NCBI RefSeq assembly: GCF_008831045.1
Contig: NZ_WAJS01000017.1
Location: 1 to 61,289 of the forward strand
Source of the DNA: Adlercreutzia muris
Lineage (GTDB): Bacteria; Actinomycetota; Coriobacteriia; Coriobacteriales; Eggerthellaceae
Direction of reading: 5' to 3'
Length of the DNA: 61,289 nucleotides
This document shows positions 41,427 to 49,043 of this stretch, one piece after another (position 1 is the first letter of the stretch; each line of letters starts with the position of its first letter). Both the position numbers and the translations under genes were made by a program. Under the pieces are notes generated by a model, which searched no databases, was not told the DNA's origin, and saw only the letters and a list, made by a program, of their open reading frames with translations.

Positions 41427-41654
41427 ATGAACGTCCACATCATCATGACCGACGACTACTCGCCCAAGCCGACCGTGGCCTTCCTCGACCGCGCGGAGGC
41501 CGAGGCTGCCGCCGCGAGCATCCACGGACTCTCGCAGGAAAGAATCTCCTCCCGTATCTGCGAGGTGCCGCTGCTGGCGTTTGCTCGGATGCCCACAGCA
41601 GCCACCGAGGGCGGCTGTGAGGGCCGATCTGATGCAGATGCGGCCACGGACTAG
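41427..41654 (+). CDS. Small phage protein, function unknown
   Basis: 75 aa. MNVHIIMTDDYSPKPTVAFLDRAEAEAAAASIHG is a beta-alpha start of the kind seen in small phage proteins that report on their own sequence length poorly; the rest is low-complexity. CCGGAAAGGATCGAAC precedes the ATG. First gene after the iteron region. Confidence 0.5.
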   Translation: MNVHIIMTDDYSPKPTVAFLDRAEAEAAAASIHGLSQERISSRICEVPLLAFARMPTAATEGGCEGRSDADAATD

Positions 41655-41702
41655 CAGGAAAACGAAACGGGGCCTCAGATCGCCCCAGAATCGAGGAATG
41701 AC

Positions 41703-42782
41703 ATGGAACAGAAAGACCCCAAGGACATGACCGCCAGCGAACTGCTGCGGTGGGCGGCCGAGAACGACAAGCTCCGGATGCGGTGCGACATGTGCATGAA
41801 GCTCTACATGATGGACAGTTGCGGCGGCCATGACTGCAATGATTGGCTGAACGACTTGGCCGATAAGATCGAAGCCGATCTCGCGAAGGCCCGTAGAGGC
41901 GGCTTGGAACGATGCGCGAAGTCGTGGGCTGAGGCCAACGGCTGTCCCGGCTTCCGCGAGGGAGAGGGCTTCGGCGAGTGGGTGAATCGCTGCTGGCTCC
42001 CCATCCCCCGATACAAGGACGGCGAGCCTGTGGACGAGTCCGACTTCGGCGAGGATGCCTGTCTGACCGTGTACGGAGACGGCGACTGGCTCATCAACTG
42101 CTCGGACGGTGACCAGATCGAGGGAAGCCGCTCCCAGCGCGTGGAGCGCCCCGCCCCCGAGGTGCTGGGGGCCGACGGCCTGCCCATCGTGGAGGGCGAT
42201 GTGGTCTACGAGCTTGGCAGAGACGATGCCCTCACCGTATACGAGGTGAACGCCCAGTACATCCACGCGAAGAAGGAAAGCGGGGCTGCTTGGAACAATC
42301 TGACCGCCGAATACCTCACCCACACCCCGCCCGTCCTCGCCGCCGACGGCCTGCCCCTGCGCGAGGGCGAAACCGTGTGGCTGACCGACGAGGGGGCGAG
42401 GCACGCGGGAGATTCGGACACCATGGCGGAGGCCGGCCCATACGCCCTGTGCGGCATCGGCGCGAACGACCGCCTGACGGTTAAGGCGCTGCCCAGCCGC
42501 TTTCACCCGAACCGCGTCGATCTGGTGGAGGAGGGCGCCTGGTGCCCCGCCTCATGGCTCACGCACACCCCGCCCGACTCCCAGGAGCGAATCAACACCG
42601 ATGTGGTGAAGACTGTCGCCGATTACTGGGGGTGTTATGGTGTTTGCTGCGAGGACTGCCCCGCGAAGATCGACGGCGAGAAACCCTACGTAAGGTACAG
42701 CGTCAACAACTGCGACTGTGCTAAGGCGATCGATCTGCTGCGCCGCCAGCGCGAGCTGGACAAGCGGATGGGAGGCGAGTAG
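41703..42782 (+). CDS. Phage protein with duplicated ADGLP/THTPP module
   Basis: 359 aa, acidic, soluble. An N-terminal Cys-containing helical part (CDMCMKLYMMDSCGGHDC) is followed by a repeated module: ADGLPIVEGDVVYELG to YLTHTPP, then ADGLPLREGETVWLTD to SWLTHTPP, each with an LTV strand. The C-terminus has a further Cys cluster (CYGVCCEDCPAK, CDC). The modules look like small beta barrels. Similar proteins occur in phages of gut actinobacteria to my recollection; function unknown. Confidence 0.6.
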   Translation: MEQKDPKDMTASELLRWAAENDKLRMRCDMCMKLYMMDSCGGHDCNDWLNDLADKIEADLAKARRGGLERCAKSWAEANGCPGFREGEGFGEWVNRCWLPIPRYKDGEPVDESDFGEDACLTVYGDGDWLINCSDGDQIEGSRSQRVERPAPEVLGADGLPIVEGDVVYELGRDDALTVYEVNAQYIHAKKESGAAWNNLTAEYLTHTPPVLAADGLPLREGETVWLTDEGARHAGDSDTMAEAGPYALCGIGANDRLTVKALPSRFHPNRVDLVEEGAWCPASWLTHTPPDSQERINTDVVKTVADYWGCYGVCCEDCPAKIDGEKPYVRYSVNNCDCAKAIDLLRRQRELDKRMGGE

Positions 42783-42784
42783 CC

Positions 42785-42961
42785 ATGTGCGAGTACTGCG
42801 AGGGTGAATCCCGCATCATCTGCGTTGGGCTATTTTCGGCGGTCATCAGAGAGAACAGACTCGTGATCGATTACCTCGGTGGCCGCTCTCCGCAACGGGT
42901 GGTCAGGGTCATCGGCTTCTGCCCCATGTGCGGGCGCGACCTGAGGGGAGGAGAGCGATGA
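42785..42961 (+). CDS. 58-aa zinc-ribbon protein
   Basis: A short frame with CEYC at residues 2-5 and CPMCGRDL near the end (about 48-55), a four-cysteine zinc ribbon with a beta-rich centre (SRIICVGLFSAVI, VIDYLGG, RVVRVIGF). It begins 2 nt after the previous stop and its TGA overlaps the next ATG, as expected for a real gene in this tight cluster. Confidence 0.6.
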   Translation: MCEYCEGESRIICVGLFSAVIRENRLVIDYLGGRSPQRVVRVIGFCPMCGRDLRGGER

Positions 42962-43239
42962 GCGAACTTAAGCGCGGCGATTACGTGGAGTTCGTCGGCC
43001 CCTTCGGCGACGCCGAGTTCGGCCGCGTCGCCTCCGTGGCCGATAACGGCAGGGCGTTCGTCTGCTTCTCCACCGGCTGCACGGCCGCAGCATGCGACCC
43101 GGCGCACCTCAGAAAGGTCGAGCCGCGCGCATGGATGGAGCAGCTCGGGTTCGGCTACCATCGCTTCGACGACGAGTGCCCTGATTACTACCCCGGCTGC
43201 TGTGCGGCGTACTGCCCGGAGAAGGGAGGGGCGCGATGA
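42958..43239 (+). CDS. Small cysteine-containing phage protein
   Basis: 93 aa. LKRGDYVEFVGPFGDAEFGRVASVADNGRAFVCFSTGC looks like an SH3-like barrel, followed by a Cys-rich end (DDECPDYYPGCCAAYC). ATG overlaps the previous stop; GGGGAGGAGAGCG upstream. Function unknown. Confidence 0.55.
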   Translation: MSELKRGDYVEFVGPFGDAEFGRVASVADNGRAFVCFSTGCTAAACDPAHLRKVEPRAWMEQLGFGYHRFDDECPDYYPGCCAAYCPEKGGAR

Positions 43240-43631
43240 TCGAGGCGATGGCGCAGTCGCGCCGCAACTTCTGCCGACGCAACTGCTTCCGCGCCACCGA
43301 GCGCGGCGGCTGCACGGTGCGGGCTAGGCCCGAGCGGGTCGGCCCCCAGTTCCCGAGGCGCGGCGGCGCGTCTCGGCGACCCGTGCCACCCCCTCGCCGC
43401 CGGTATGCACGCCCCTCTGCTGTGCGTGGTTGACCACAATACAAACGCCGCCGTGGACGAGGGCGTGAGCGGCACCTTGAAGTGCGAGGGGGGGGGTCTC
43501 CGTGGATAGCGTCGCGAGCAGCGGGGCCGACGTGTGCGGCACCCTCTGCGCAAGGGATTACAAGGGCGTCGGAGACCAGGACATCGGAGAAGGAAAGGTG
43601 ATCGTGCAATGGGATACGTCGTCAGAAGGCT
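43240..43631 (+). pseudogene. Remnant of a C5-cytosine DNA methyltransferase, central part, frameshifted
   Basis: Pieces typical of the region before the last motifs of phage Dcm-type enzymes appear in two frames. One has DPCHPLAAGMHAPLLCVVDHNT and VDEGVSGTLKCE, ending at a nine-G run (43488-43496). The other continues with SSGADVCGTLCARDYKGV and DIGEGKVIVQW up to 43631. Loss of one G would join them. The catalytic PCQ loop and SAM motif are absent, so no active enzyme is possible. A 65-aa frame from 43236 overlaps but looks like a GC artefact. Confidence 0.65.
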
Positions 43632-43818
43632 GACGCCGGTGGAGTGCGAGCGGCTTCAGGGCTTCCCCGACGATTGGACGAAAATCGACGATGGAACCCC
43701 CGACACGCCGCGCTACAAGGCCCTGGGCAACTCCATGGCCGTGCCGGTCATGCGGTGGATAGGCGAGCGCATCCAGATGGTTGACGACCTGATGCGCGAG
43801 AGTGGGGAGAGTGTATAA
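43609..43818 (+). CDS. Stand-alone C-terminal piece of a cytosine methyltransferase (motifs IX-X)
   Basis: 69 aa: YVVRRLTPVECERLQGFPDDW is motif IX of C5-methyltransferases and RYKALGNSMAVPVMRWIGERI is motif X. AAGGAAAGGTGATCGTGCA gives the ATG at 43609 its own Shine-Dalgarno, and it overlaps the end of the upstream remnant in another frame. Either a retained tail fragment or the last piece of a decaying gene. It cannot methylate alone. Confidence 0.6.
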   Translation: MGYVVRRLTPVECERLQGFPDDWTKIDDGTPDTPRYKALGNSMAVPVMRWIGERIQMVDDLMRESGESV

Positions 43819-43842
43819 TAACCGTTACCTTGAAAACCGAAT
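43814..43842 (+). promoter_or_regulatory. Promoter -10 and boxA-like motif, copy 3, before the late regulator
   Basis: A consensus TATAAT (43814-43819) has no good -35 at standard spacing (TTGACG at 43781 is 27 nt away). The predicted transcript would begin almost at CCTTGAAAACCGAAT (43828-43842), identical to the motif at 32692. The regulator gene starts 18 nt after it. Confidence 0.5.
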
Positions 43843-43860
43843 AGTGGGAAGGACTGGCAT

Positions 43861-44301
43861 ATGGCCGAAAACACTGCCGAGGTCGTGGACATCCTGAGAG
43901 GCTACGGGAGGGCCTGCGACGAGCTTGAGAGCCTGACCGAGGAGCACAACCGCATCATCAGCGCGCTCTACTCGATCACATCAGATCCGTCATCGTCGGG
44001 CGGCGGATCCTCGGCCGACAAGCTTGGCGGCGGCGTTGCGAGGCTCGTAGACCTCTGTAACCAGATCGACGACGAGATCAAGCGCTACATCGAGGCGCGC
44101 GACAGGGCGCGCTCGCTCGTGAGGGCGGTCATGCGCTCGAACATCCAGCTCGGCCAGTGCCTCCACTATCGGTACATCGACAGAGACAAGCCGTCGGTCG
44201 CCGCCTACCGCATGGGATACACCGACCGCAACTACCGCCGCGTTCACACAAGGGCGCTGCAACTCGCGCAGGAAATCATCGACCTGGGAGCCGAACGGTA
44301 A
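43861..44301 (+). CDS. ArpU/DUF1492-type late transcription regulator
   Basis: 146 aa. A coiled-coil N-terminal half (LRGYGRACDELESLTEEHNRIISALY, then IDDEIKRYIEARDRARSLVRAVM) and a sigma-region-4-like C-terminal HTH (LGQCLHYRYIDRDKPSVAAYRMGYTDRNYRRVHTRALQLAQEI). Proteins of this kind stand just before the terminase in many Firmicute and actinobacterial phages and switch on late genes. It sits behind its own -10 and leader motif; a strong terminator follows. Confidence 0.75.
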   Translation: MAENTAEVVDILRGYGRACDELESLTEEHNRIISALYSITSDPSSSGGGSSADKLGGGVARLVDLCNQIDDEIKRYIEARDRARSLVRAVMRSNIQLGQCLHYRYIDRDKPSVAAYRMGYTDRNYRRVHTRALQLAQEIIDLGAER

Positions 44302-44401
44302 AGTTGTCCGCAAATGTCCGCTAAACCTGTGATATGGTGTAGCCAGTAAGAAACGCGGAAGGGAGAAAGGACTCCGACCGCGCTATAGAACATCAACCGA
44401 A

Positions 44402-44427
44402 GGGACGTCGAACGACGTCCCTTTTTT
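44402..44427 (+). terminator. Intrinsic terminator before the late genes
   Basis: GGGACGTC (44402-44409), loop GAAC, GACGTCCC (44414-44421), then six T. It separates the regulator from the HNH/terminase block. Upstream, TGTCCGCAAATGTCCGCT (about 44305-44322) is a short direct repeat that may be the regulator's site. Confidence 0.85.
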
Positions 44428-44450
44428 CATGCCCTGAAACGGAGCGCGCC

Positions 44451-44822
44451 ATGAGAGTACCGCAAGACCGCTCCCTCGCATCGTGGATAAGGGAGCTCAT
44501 CGCCGAGTCGAGGCTGTACCAGTTCTACAAGACCGACGAATGGAAAGACCTGTCTGCCTCGGTTATGGAAGCCGCGCACGGCGAATGCGAGTGGTGCCGC
44601 GAGAAGCCAGGCAAGCCCGTCCGAGCCACGTGCGTCCACCACGAGATGGAGGTGAGAGACCATCCGGAGCTCGCACTGTCCCGCTTCTATACAGATGTCG
44701 GGGGCAACACGAGGCGCAACCTGTGGGCCATATGCGATGCCTGCCACAACAGGGTGCACGGAAGGTTCCAGGGAGCGAGAAAACGAGGCGATGAGAAGCC
44801 GCTGACGGAGGAGAAGTGGTGA
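44451..44822 (+). CDS. HNH endonuclease
   Basis: 123 aa. The treble-clef zinc pairs are CEWC (about 44-47) and CDAC (about 93-96), with the catalytic His in CVHHEME and the final HNRVHG. It precedes terminase, as HNH proteins of HK97-type packaging systems do, where they cooperate in cutting DNA at packaging. ATG 44451 after CGGAGCGCGCC. Confidence 0.85.
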   Translation: MRVPQDRSLASWIRELIAESRLYQFYKTDEWKDLSASVMEAAHGECEWCREKPGKPVRATCVHHEMEVRDHPELALSRFYTDVGGNTRRNLWAICDACHNRVHGRFQGARKRGDEKPLTEEKW

Positions 44823-44863
44823 AAGAGGCATCTAGGCCCACCTGAAGCGAGATAGGCCCCCCC

Positions 44864-44881
44864 AGCCCCCCTTGGGGGGCT
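44864..44881 (+). terminator. Short GC hairpin after the HNH gene
   Basis: AGCCCCCC and GGGGGGCT pair tightly (44864-44871, 44874-44881), followed by TTCTG. It could be a weak terminator or part of a cos/packaging region between HNH and terminase. Confidence 0.4.
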
Positions 44882-44968
44882 TCTGAAGAACCTCTGGCAA
44901 CGGGGGGAGATACCCGACAAGTTAGAAAATTTTCCTTTTTTGGCCGACTTTTGAGAGGAGGTGATGCC

Positions 44969-45427
44969 GTGGCCGGACGACACAGACAACCCGTGGACGT
45001 CCTCGCGGCTCGCGGTAAGACCCATCTGACGCGTGCCGATTACGAGGAGCGAAAGGCCTCGGAGGTCGAAATGCCATTCGACTTGCGCGACATCGAGCCG
45101 CCCGAGTACCTTTTCCAGTGGCCCGACCGCGTGGCCGACTTCGACCGGTACGCCAAGATGCTCGCGCGACTGATGCCCGACAACTTCGGCCAGCCCGACG
45201 CCGACCTCTTGGCGCGCTACGTAGTCTCAGAATCGCTCTACGAATCGTTCACCGCCCAGCTCGTCGGCCTGTCGGATCCGTCGGACATCAAGGCGATGCA
45301 GATCGCCCAGGACCGCGCGTTCAAGCAGGCCCACACCTGCGCCTCATCCCTGGGCCTCACCGTGACATCGCGATGCAAGCTCGTCGTGCCGGTCGATGAG
45401 GACGATGGCGGCGAAGAGGAGTTCTGA
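44969..45427 (+). CDS. Terminase small subunit (P27-like)
   Basis: 152 aa from GTG 44969, after GAGAGGAGGTGATGCC. Helical protein with a long helix array (DRYAKMLARLMPDNFGQPDADLLARYVVSESLYESF) and a C-terminal acidic end. Position directly before the large subunit, with 23-nt overlap, identifies it as TerS; it would recognise phage DNA for packaging. Confidence 0.75.
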   Translation: MAGRHRQPVDVLAARGKTHLTRADYEERKASEVEMPFDLRDIEPPEYLFQWPDRVADFDRYAKMLARLMPDNFGQPDADLLARYVVSESLYESFTAQLVGLSDPSDIKAMQIAQDRAFKQAHTCASSLGLTVTSRCKLVVPVDEDDGGEEEF

Positions 45428-47084
45428 CCTACGGCCAAGGAAGCGGCGGCGCATCGACTGCCCCGAGATCACCGAATGGATGAGGCTGGTTGAGACCGGC
45501 GGCATCGAGGCCTGCGAGGAGCAGCACCGGCTCGTGGCCCACGTCCGCAACGTCTTCGCGACCGAGGAGCTGGTCATCGACTACGACCGCATCGAGCGCT
45601 ACATGGGATACCAGAAGTACTTCCCGTTCGACCTGCTGCCGTGGGAGAAGTTCTGTTTCGTGCTGTTCATGTGCGTGTTCAGGGCAGACGGCACGCCCCG
45701 CTGGGACGAGATGTTCATCTACGTCGGGCGCGGCGCGGGCAAGAACGGCTTCGACGGCTTCGTGGCCTTTTGCGCCATCACTGGCGTCAACGGCATCAGA
45801 TCCTACGACGTGGACATCTGTGCGAACTCCGAGGAGCAGGCTAAAACATCGTTCGACGATGTGTACAACATCCTCGAAGAGCCAGACAACTTCAAGAAGT
45901 TCAAGCGGTCGTTCTCGTGGAACCAGGTTGCCATAACCAGCAAGTCGACCAAGTCTCGAATCAAGTACCGCACAGACAACCCGAAGAGCAAAGACGGCCT
46001 CCGCTCCGGCATGGTCATCTTCGACGAGGTTCACGCCTACGAGAACTGGAAGAACATCAACGTGTTCACCACGGGCCTCGGCAAGAAGCCGCACCCGCGC
46101 CGGCTGTACACCACGACCGACGGCGACGTGCGCGACGGTGTGCTCGACTCGCTGAAGAGCAAGTCCGAGAAGATCCTCGCTGGCGAGAAGCACGACAACG
46201 GATTCCTTCCCTTCATGTGCAAGCTCGACCGCCCCGAGGAGGTCAACGACCCGGGGAAGTGGGAGAAGGCGAACCCGTCTCTGCCCTACCTTCCGATCTT
46301 GCGAACCGAGATCGAGAAGGAATACGCCGACTACGTTGAGAACCCCGCCGTCAACTTCGACTTCATCGTCAAGCGCATGAACTGCCCGACCCAGGCCCAG
46401 GAGAGCGCCGTCGCCAAATGGGACGACATCCTGGCCACGCGCCGGGAGGTGCCCGAGCTGTACGGCTGGCCCTGCGTCTGCGGCATCGACTTCGCCAAGA
46501 CAAACGACTTCGTCGCCGCCGTGCTGCTGTTCCGCGACGGCGGCGACTACTACGCCGTCTGCCATACGTGGGTGTGCCGGCAATCGGCAGACCTCGGCCG
46601 AATCAAGGCACCTCTCGACGAGTGGGAGGCGGCGGGGCTGCTTGAGTTCGTCGATGACGTCGAGGTGTCGCCGTGGCTCGTCACCGACTGGCTGATCTCC
46701 CAGATGCGCCTCTATGACGTGCTCAAGGTTGCCATCGACAACTACCGCTACTCGCTCCTCAAGCGCGAGCTTGAGGGCATCGGGTTCTCAGCCGACGACA
46801 AGACCGTGAAGCTGGTTCGGCCGAGCGACATCATGCTCGTGCAGGTGAAGATCAACTCGCTGCTGGTCAACCAGTCCATCGCCTGGGGAGAGAACCCGCT
46901 CATGCGCTGGTACACGAACAACACCAAGCTGGTGCCTGCGGCCCACGGCAATTTCACCTACGGGAAGATCGAGGAGAAGTCCCGGAAAACGGACGGGTTC
47001 ATGGCCTTCGTGGCGGCCATGACCCAGGAAGGAGAGCTGCCCGAATGCAACGAGATCGAGTACATCGAGCCTTTGGTCGTGTAG
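45405..47084 (+). CDS. Terminase large subunit
   Basis: 559 aa from ATG 45405 (an ATG at 45396 adds three residues). ATPase domain with Walker A GRGAGK (108-113) and Walker B VIFDE (204-208), then a nuclease domain with metal-binding acidic residues in CGIDFAKTNDFVAAV (about 365) and the terminal KTDGFMAFVAAM. Terminase_1 type (HK97/P27 group). It powers DNA translocation into the prohead and makes the genome cuts. Confidence 0.92.
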   Translation: MAAKRSSDLRPRKRRRIDCPEITEWMRLVETGGIEACEEQHRLVAHVRNVFATEELVIDYDRIERYMGYQKYFPFDLLPWEKFCFVLFMCVFRADGTPRWDEMFIYVGRGAGKNGFDGFVAFCAITGVNGIRSYDVDICANSEEQAKTSFDDVYNILEEPDNFKKFKRSFSWNQVAITSKSTKSRIKYRTDNPKSKDGLRSGMVIFDEVHAYENWKNINVFTTGLGKKPHPRRLYTTTDGDVRDGVLDSLKSKSEKILAGEKHDNGFLPFMCKLDRPEEVNDPGKWEKANPSLPYLPILRTEIEKEYADYVENPAVNFDFIVKRMNCPTQAQESAVAKWDDILATRREVPELYGWPCVCGIDFAKTNDFVAAVLLFRDGGDYYAVCHTWVCRQSADLGRIKAPLDEWEAAGLLEFVDDVEVSPWLVTDWLISQMRLYDVLKVAIDNYRYSLLKRELEGIGFSADDKTVKLVRPSDIMLVQVKINSLLVNQSIAWGENPLMRWYTNNTKLVPAAHGNFTYGKIEEKSRKTDGFMAFVAAMTQEGELPECNEIEYIEPLVV

Positions 47085-47097
47085 GAGGTGATGCCTA

Positions 47098-48255
47098 GTG
47101 AACGTCGTCGATTTCCTCGATCTGCGCGTCTCGACCGACGAGATCAAGCCGGCTGCGGGGGCGAGCATCGGGGACGATGCCGCCATGCTCTATTTCAAGG
47201 CGGCCGCCACCGACACGGCCATCGGGTACGTGGCTGACTCCATCGCGAGCTGCGAGATGCGGGTCATGGAGGACGGCGAGCCGAAGCGCGGTCAGCTCTA
47301 CCGGATGCTGAACGTGCGTCCCAACCCGATCATGAGCGCCTACCAGCTCAAAGTCCGAATGATGTACAGGCTCATGGCCAAAGGGGATGCGCTCGTCGTG
47401 CCCGTCGGGTCGGGGCTGTACCTCGCTGACAGCTTCACGGTCAACCAGACCGACTACGGAATCGTCTCGTTTGAGAGCGTGACCGTCAACGGGTTCGGAA
47501 TCCGGCGAAGCTACAGCGCTGGCGATGCCATCTACCTCACCTTCGGCAACCAGCGCGTCAGCGGTCTCATCGACGGGATGTACGACCAGTACGCGAAGAT
47601 GATGGGCGCTGCCGTGTCCGGGTACCAGGCCGCTGCGGGAACCAAGTGGAAGCTGACCACCCAGCAGGGCGGCACGGGAGACCGTGGGTTTAACAGGCTC
47701 GCCGACGAGCAGCGCAACGACCCCCGCGAGATGCTGCAGAAGTTCATTCGCGGTGCCAACGCCGTCTACTTCGAGACGCGCGGCCAAGAGCTGAAGGAGA
47801 TCGACGTGAAGGGCTGCCCCTCCGACGACCTCATCAAGATCCGCAAGGACGCCTTCGAGCTCGTGGCAAGCATCTACAAAATCCCGCAGTCGATGCTGTT
47901 CGGAAACATGACGAACCTCGACGAGATCACGCGCGTTTTCCTCACCTTCACCGTGAAGCCCCTCGCCAAGCAGATATCCGAGGAACTCACCGCCAAGCTG
48001 TTCGACCCCATCGAATGGCTGCGCCGGTGCGAGATCGTGGTGGACACCTCGCGAATCAAGTACATCGACATATTCGACAGCGCGGCCTCCGTGCAGCAAC
48101 TGCTCGGGGCCGGCTACTCCATGGACGAGCTGCGCGACTACCTCAACCAGCCGACCATCGGGACGGAAGACTCCCAGCAGCACCTCATCACCCGCAACTT
48201 CGGTCCTATCGACGAGGTGCTGCGCCAGGTTACCCAGGAAGGAGGTGAGAAATGA
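47098..48255 (+). CDS. Portal protein (HK97 type)
   Basis: 385 aa, GTG start after TAGGAGGTGATGCCTA. The phage_portal fold shows AIGYVADSIASCEMRVM, the RPNPIMSAYQLKVRMMYRLMAKGDALV core, and the late FELVASIYKIPQSMLFGNMTNLDEITRVFLTFTVKPLAKQI helix. It forms the dodecameric ring for DNA passage. Its stop overlaps the protease start. Confidence 0.9.
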   Translation: MNVVDFLDLRVSTDEIKPAAGASIGDDAAMLYFKAAATDTAIGYVADSIASCEMRVMEDGEPKRGQLYRMLNVRPNPIMSAYQLKVRMMYRLMAKGDALVVPVGSGLYLADSFTVNQTDYGIVSFESVTVNGFGIRRSYSAGDAIYLTFGNQRVSGLIDGMYDQYAKMMGAAVSGYQAAAGTKWKLTTQQGGTGDRGFNRLADEQRNDPREMLQKFIRGANAVYFETRGQELKEIDVKGCPSDDLIKIRKDAFELVASIYKIPQSMLFGNMTNLDEITRVFLTFTVKPLAKQISEELTAKLFDPIEWLRRCEIVVDTSRIKYIDIFDSAASVQQLLGAGYSMDELRDYLNQPTIGTEDSQQHLITRNFGPIDEVLRQVTQEGGEK

Positions 48256-49031
48256 AACGGTACTTCTCTCTGAAGAAGGAGGGCCGCTCGGCCCAGCTCG
48301 ACATCTACGGCGACATCACATCGTGGCCGTGTGACGAGTCGGACATGAGCGCCGCCATCCTGTCCAGGCAGCTTGAGGAGATCGGAGATGTGGACGAGAT
48401 CTCCGTGCACATCAACAGCTACGGCGGCGAGGTCAAGGAGGGCCTGGCAATCTACAACGCGCTGCGCGCGCTCAAGGCCCGCGTCAAGACCGTCTGCGAC
48501 GGCATGGCGTGCTCCATCGCCTCGGTGATCTTCATGGCCGGCGACGAGCGTGTGATGCACGAGGCGTCGCTGCTCATGATCCACAACGCGTGGGCATCCG
48601 GCTCCGGCAACGCTGCCGAACTGCGCAAGCAGGCAGACGATCTGGACGTCATCACCGACGCATCGAAGGCCGCCTACCTCTCCCGCACGTCCATCGACGC
48701 TGAAGAGCTCACGGCCCTCATGGATGCCGAGACGTGGATTACCCCCGAGGCCGCCGTCGATATGGGGTTCGCCACCTCCGTTGAGACGTGGGGGGCCGAT
48801 GCCGGCCCCTCGCAGTGCGCGCGCCGCGCCCTCGTGGCGCTCGCGTCCTCCCAATCGTCGAGCGCCGACGACGAAGACCCCGACGATGCCGACGAGGCCG
48901 ACCCCGACGACGGGGAAGGCGGCGAAGAGCCGGACGAGCCGGATGAGCCGGACAAAGACGAGGAAGACGGGGAGGAACCCGACGAAGCGCTCCAGCGACT
49001 GGGGCGCTTTTTTAACGCCATCAACCGATAG
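48252..49031 (+). CDS. ClpP-like prohead maturation protease
   Basis: 259 aa. The ClpP fold has the oxyanion segment NSYGGEV (55-61), nucleophile Ser88 in MACSIAS and His111 in MIHNAW. After about residue 190 comes a long acidic tail (repeats of DPDD, EEPDEPDEPDKDEE) that may serve as a scaffolding-like extension. It would trim capsid protein during assembly. Its final codons contain a terminator-like hairpin. Confidence 0.9.
   Translation: MKRYFSLKKEGRSAQLDIYGDITSWPCDESDMSAAILSRQLEEIGDVDEISVHINSYGGEVKEGLAIYNALRALKARVKTVCDGMACSIASVIFMAGDERVMHEASLLMIHNAWASGSGNAAELRKQADDLDVITDASKAAYLSRTSIDAEELTALMDAETWITPEAAVDMGFATSVETWGADAGPSQCARRALVALASSQSSSADDEDPDDADEADPDDGEGGEEPDEPDEPDKDEEDGEEPDEALQRLGRFFNAINR
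48985..49013 (+). terminator. Terminator-like hairpin in the protease 3' end
   Basis: AAGCGCTCC (48985-48993) and GGGGCGCTT (49001-49009) pair, with one G-U, and run into six T (49008-49013). It lies inside the last codons of the protease and 30 nt before the capsid gene. It may adjust the ratio of protease to capsid mRNA, or be ignored when the late regulator or antitermination acts. Confidence 0.5.
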
Positions 49032-49043
49032 AAGGGAAACCAT

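Noticed and set aside
43236-43433. 65-aa frame MIEAMAQSRRNF... as a separate gene
   Set aside because: It overlaps the methyltransferase remnant in another frame, is Arg/Pro-rich in its second half like other GC artefacts, and has no recognisable feature, though its ATGA overlap with the previous gene keeps a small doubt.
43488-43496. Phase-variable methyltransferase switched by a G9 tract
   Set aside because: Even with the frame restored the catalytic and SAM-binding regions are absent, so no enzyme can be switched on.
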